5,424 nt of DNA, taken from the NCBI GenBank assembly GCA_000715605.1, contig KL568554.1, positions 69,720 through 75,143 of the forward strand, read 5' to 3'. Of this stretch, positions 4,872 through 5,424 are shown in pieces. The translations under genes were made by a program, and so were the position numbers. The first letter of the stretch is position 1; each line of letters begins with the position of its first letter. The notes below the pieces were generated by a model, which saw only the letters and a list, made by a program, of their open reading frames with translations, did no database searches and had not been told where the DNA came from. This stretch comes from Streptomyces speibonae (GTDB taxonomy: Bacteria > Actinomycetota > Actinomycetes > Streptomycetales > Streptomycetaceae).

Positions 4872-5193
4872 GCTGGGAGCTTACGGCCCGGTATGGCCCT
4901 TCGGACCGTGTTTTCCGCCACGTGAGACGCGCCGGTTCGGGCGTTTTTGTCCGCCCACTGTTCTGGAGACCCCAGGCTTCCCTGCACTGCGCCGCCACGT
5001 CCGGCCCCACCCCGTACGCCGACGGAGGGAACGGCGCGCCGGACCCCCGGACTCCGCCGAACGTGTACCGCCCGCGGAGCGCCCGTCTCCGGTGTACGAC
5101 GCCTACGCAGCACTCCGGGGGGTGGGTCCCACGAGCCGGTACCCGGCACCGGCCCCTCGCGCTCCGAGGCCGGGCGGCGACGGGGGCGCCGCA
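4872..5193. other. Gene-free upstream region of alaA
   Basis: I see no supportable gene or structural RNA here. Minus-strand frames stay open but only because stops are rare at this GC; their codon quality collapses to mixed third positions between about 5050 and 5120. The region holds a short dyad with a T-run (GGGCG 4939-4943, CGCCC 4952-4956) and a 6-bp inverted repeat (GCCGGT 5135-5140, ACCGGC 5148-5153). Neither has a clear role. Confidence 0.5.
4878..4883 (-). promoter_or_regulatory. Candidate -10 element for a leaderless alaA transcript
   Basis: TAAGCT on the minus strand ends 6 nt before the ATG of alaA. A transcript starting the usual distance downstream would begin at the A of the start codon. 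The region lacks any Shine-Dalgarno, as expected for a leaderless mRNA. The -35 position (about 4901-4907) is not consensus. Confidence 0.4.
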
Positions 5194-5424
5194 GGGCCTC
5201 CGGGGCCTCCGGCTTCGGGTCACAGGGCGCGCCGGTCCTCCGGGCCTCGGGCCCCCGGTCCTCGGGCCTCCGCGCCTCGGGCTCCCGCGCCTCGGGTCCT
5301 CGGGTCCCCGCGCCCCCGGTCCTCGGGCTCTCCCGGTCCCCGGGCTTCCGGTCCTCGGGCCCCCGGGCTCCCGCGCCTCGGGCCCTCGGGTCTTCGATCC
5401 CCCGGGCCCTCGGGTCTTCGGGCC
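5194..5424. repeat. Degenerate GC-rich tandem-repeat array (continues past window end)
   Basis: The whole stretch is built from CGGG followed by pyrimidine-rich blocks, with spacings near 8, 15 and 24 bp. Exact copies include CGGGCCCTCGGGTCTTCG at 5379-5396 and 5403-5420 (period 24), CGGGCTCCCGCGCCTCGGG at 5278-5296 and 5364-5382, and GGGCCTCCGG at 5194-5203 and 5203-5212 (period 9). All minus frames are open through it and would encode Pro/Arg/Gly/Glu-rich low-complexity peptide, so a disordered protein tail entering from the right is possible but unproven. The array is cut by the window edge. Confidence 0.7.

Noticed and set aside
5135..5153. 6-bp inverted repeat GCCGGT/ACCGGC as a terminator
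   Set aside because: Short stem, no T-tract, and no gene end near enough to be served; such dyads are expected by chance at this GC.
3604..5223. Minus-strand open frame of 539 codons overlapping alaA
   Set aside because: It is a frame-shifted shadow of alaA, rich in Arg/Pro/Gly, with no motifs; alaA in the other frame matches its family end to end.
4862..5424. Minus-strand open frame entering from the window end and stopping 10 nt inside the alaA start, which could couple to alaA
   Set aside because: Third-position bias is good only inside the repeat array and fades before alaA; the sequence is low-complexity and lacks any domain. Not enough to call a gene, though the right flank could change this.
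4872..5424. Possible tRNA or other structural RNA in the gene-free region
   Set aside because: No T-loop GGTTCRANTCC motif, acceptor-stem pairing or other recognisable RNA signature was found on either strand; GCCGGTTCGGGCG only superficially resembles a T-arm.
5194..5424. CRISPR-like array
   Set aside because: Repeats are short, degenerate and directly abutting with irregular periods; there are no unique spacers of uniform length and no cas genes.

Overview
The window is very GC-rich, with strong G/C bias at third codon positions, a GTG start, ATGA gene overlaps and stem-loops without a U-tract. This is typical of an actinomycete and most like Streptomyces or a close relative. That assignment rests on composition and on protein families recognised from memory; no search was run.

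Left part, plus strand: positions 1-331 hold the 3' end of an SRPBCC/polyketide-cyclase-like gene. Positions 332-809 hold a broken-looking open frame (lipoprotein-like start, MmpS-like middle, in-phase hexanucleotide repeat), which I read as a probable pseudogene. At 810-1667 lies an alpha/beta-hydrolase of the RdmC methylesterase type that lacks both its nucleophilic Ser and its catalytic His.

Middle part, minus strand, convergent with the hydrolase (the coding regions overlap by 12 bp at 1656-1667): a signal peptidase I-like protein (2998-2315) followed by a four-helix membrane protein (2318-1656), joined by an ATGA stop/start overlap and surely one operon. The peptidase-like protein lacks both the catalytic Ser (Ala49) and the catalytic Lys (Gln91) while keeping the rest of the S26 fold signature. 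A 13-bp stem-loop separates this pair from an upstream gene for a small helical protein of 140 aa (3565-3143). That gene has a perfect Shine-Dalgarno sequence and a promoter whose spacer contains an inverted repeat.

Right part: alaA (4871-3660, minus), a clear alanine-forming aminotransferase of 403 aa, has no Shine-Dalgarno sequence but a -10-like hexamer placed for a leaderless transcript. Beyond it, 4872-5424 contains no gene I can support. From about 5194 to the window end it is a degenerate GC-rich tandem-repeat array.

The most notable point is that two adjacent, convergent genes each encode an apparently catalytically dead member of a well-known hydrolase family. The small-protein, pseudo-peptidase and membrane-protein genes may form a cell-envelope module, but its job cannot be read from sequence alone.
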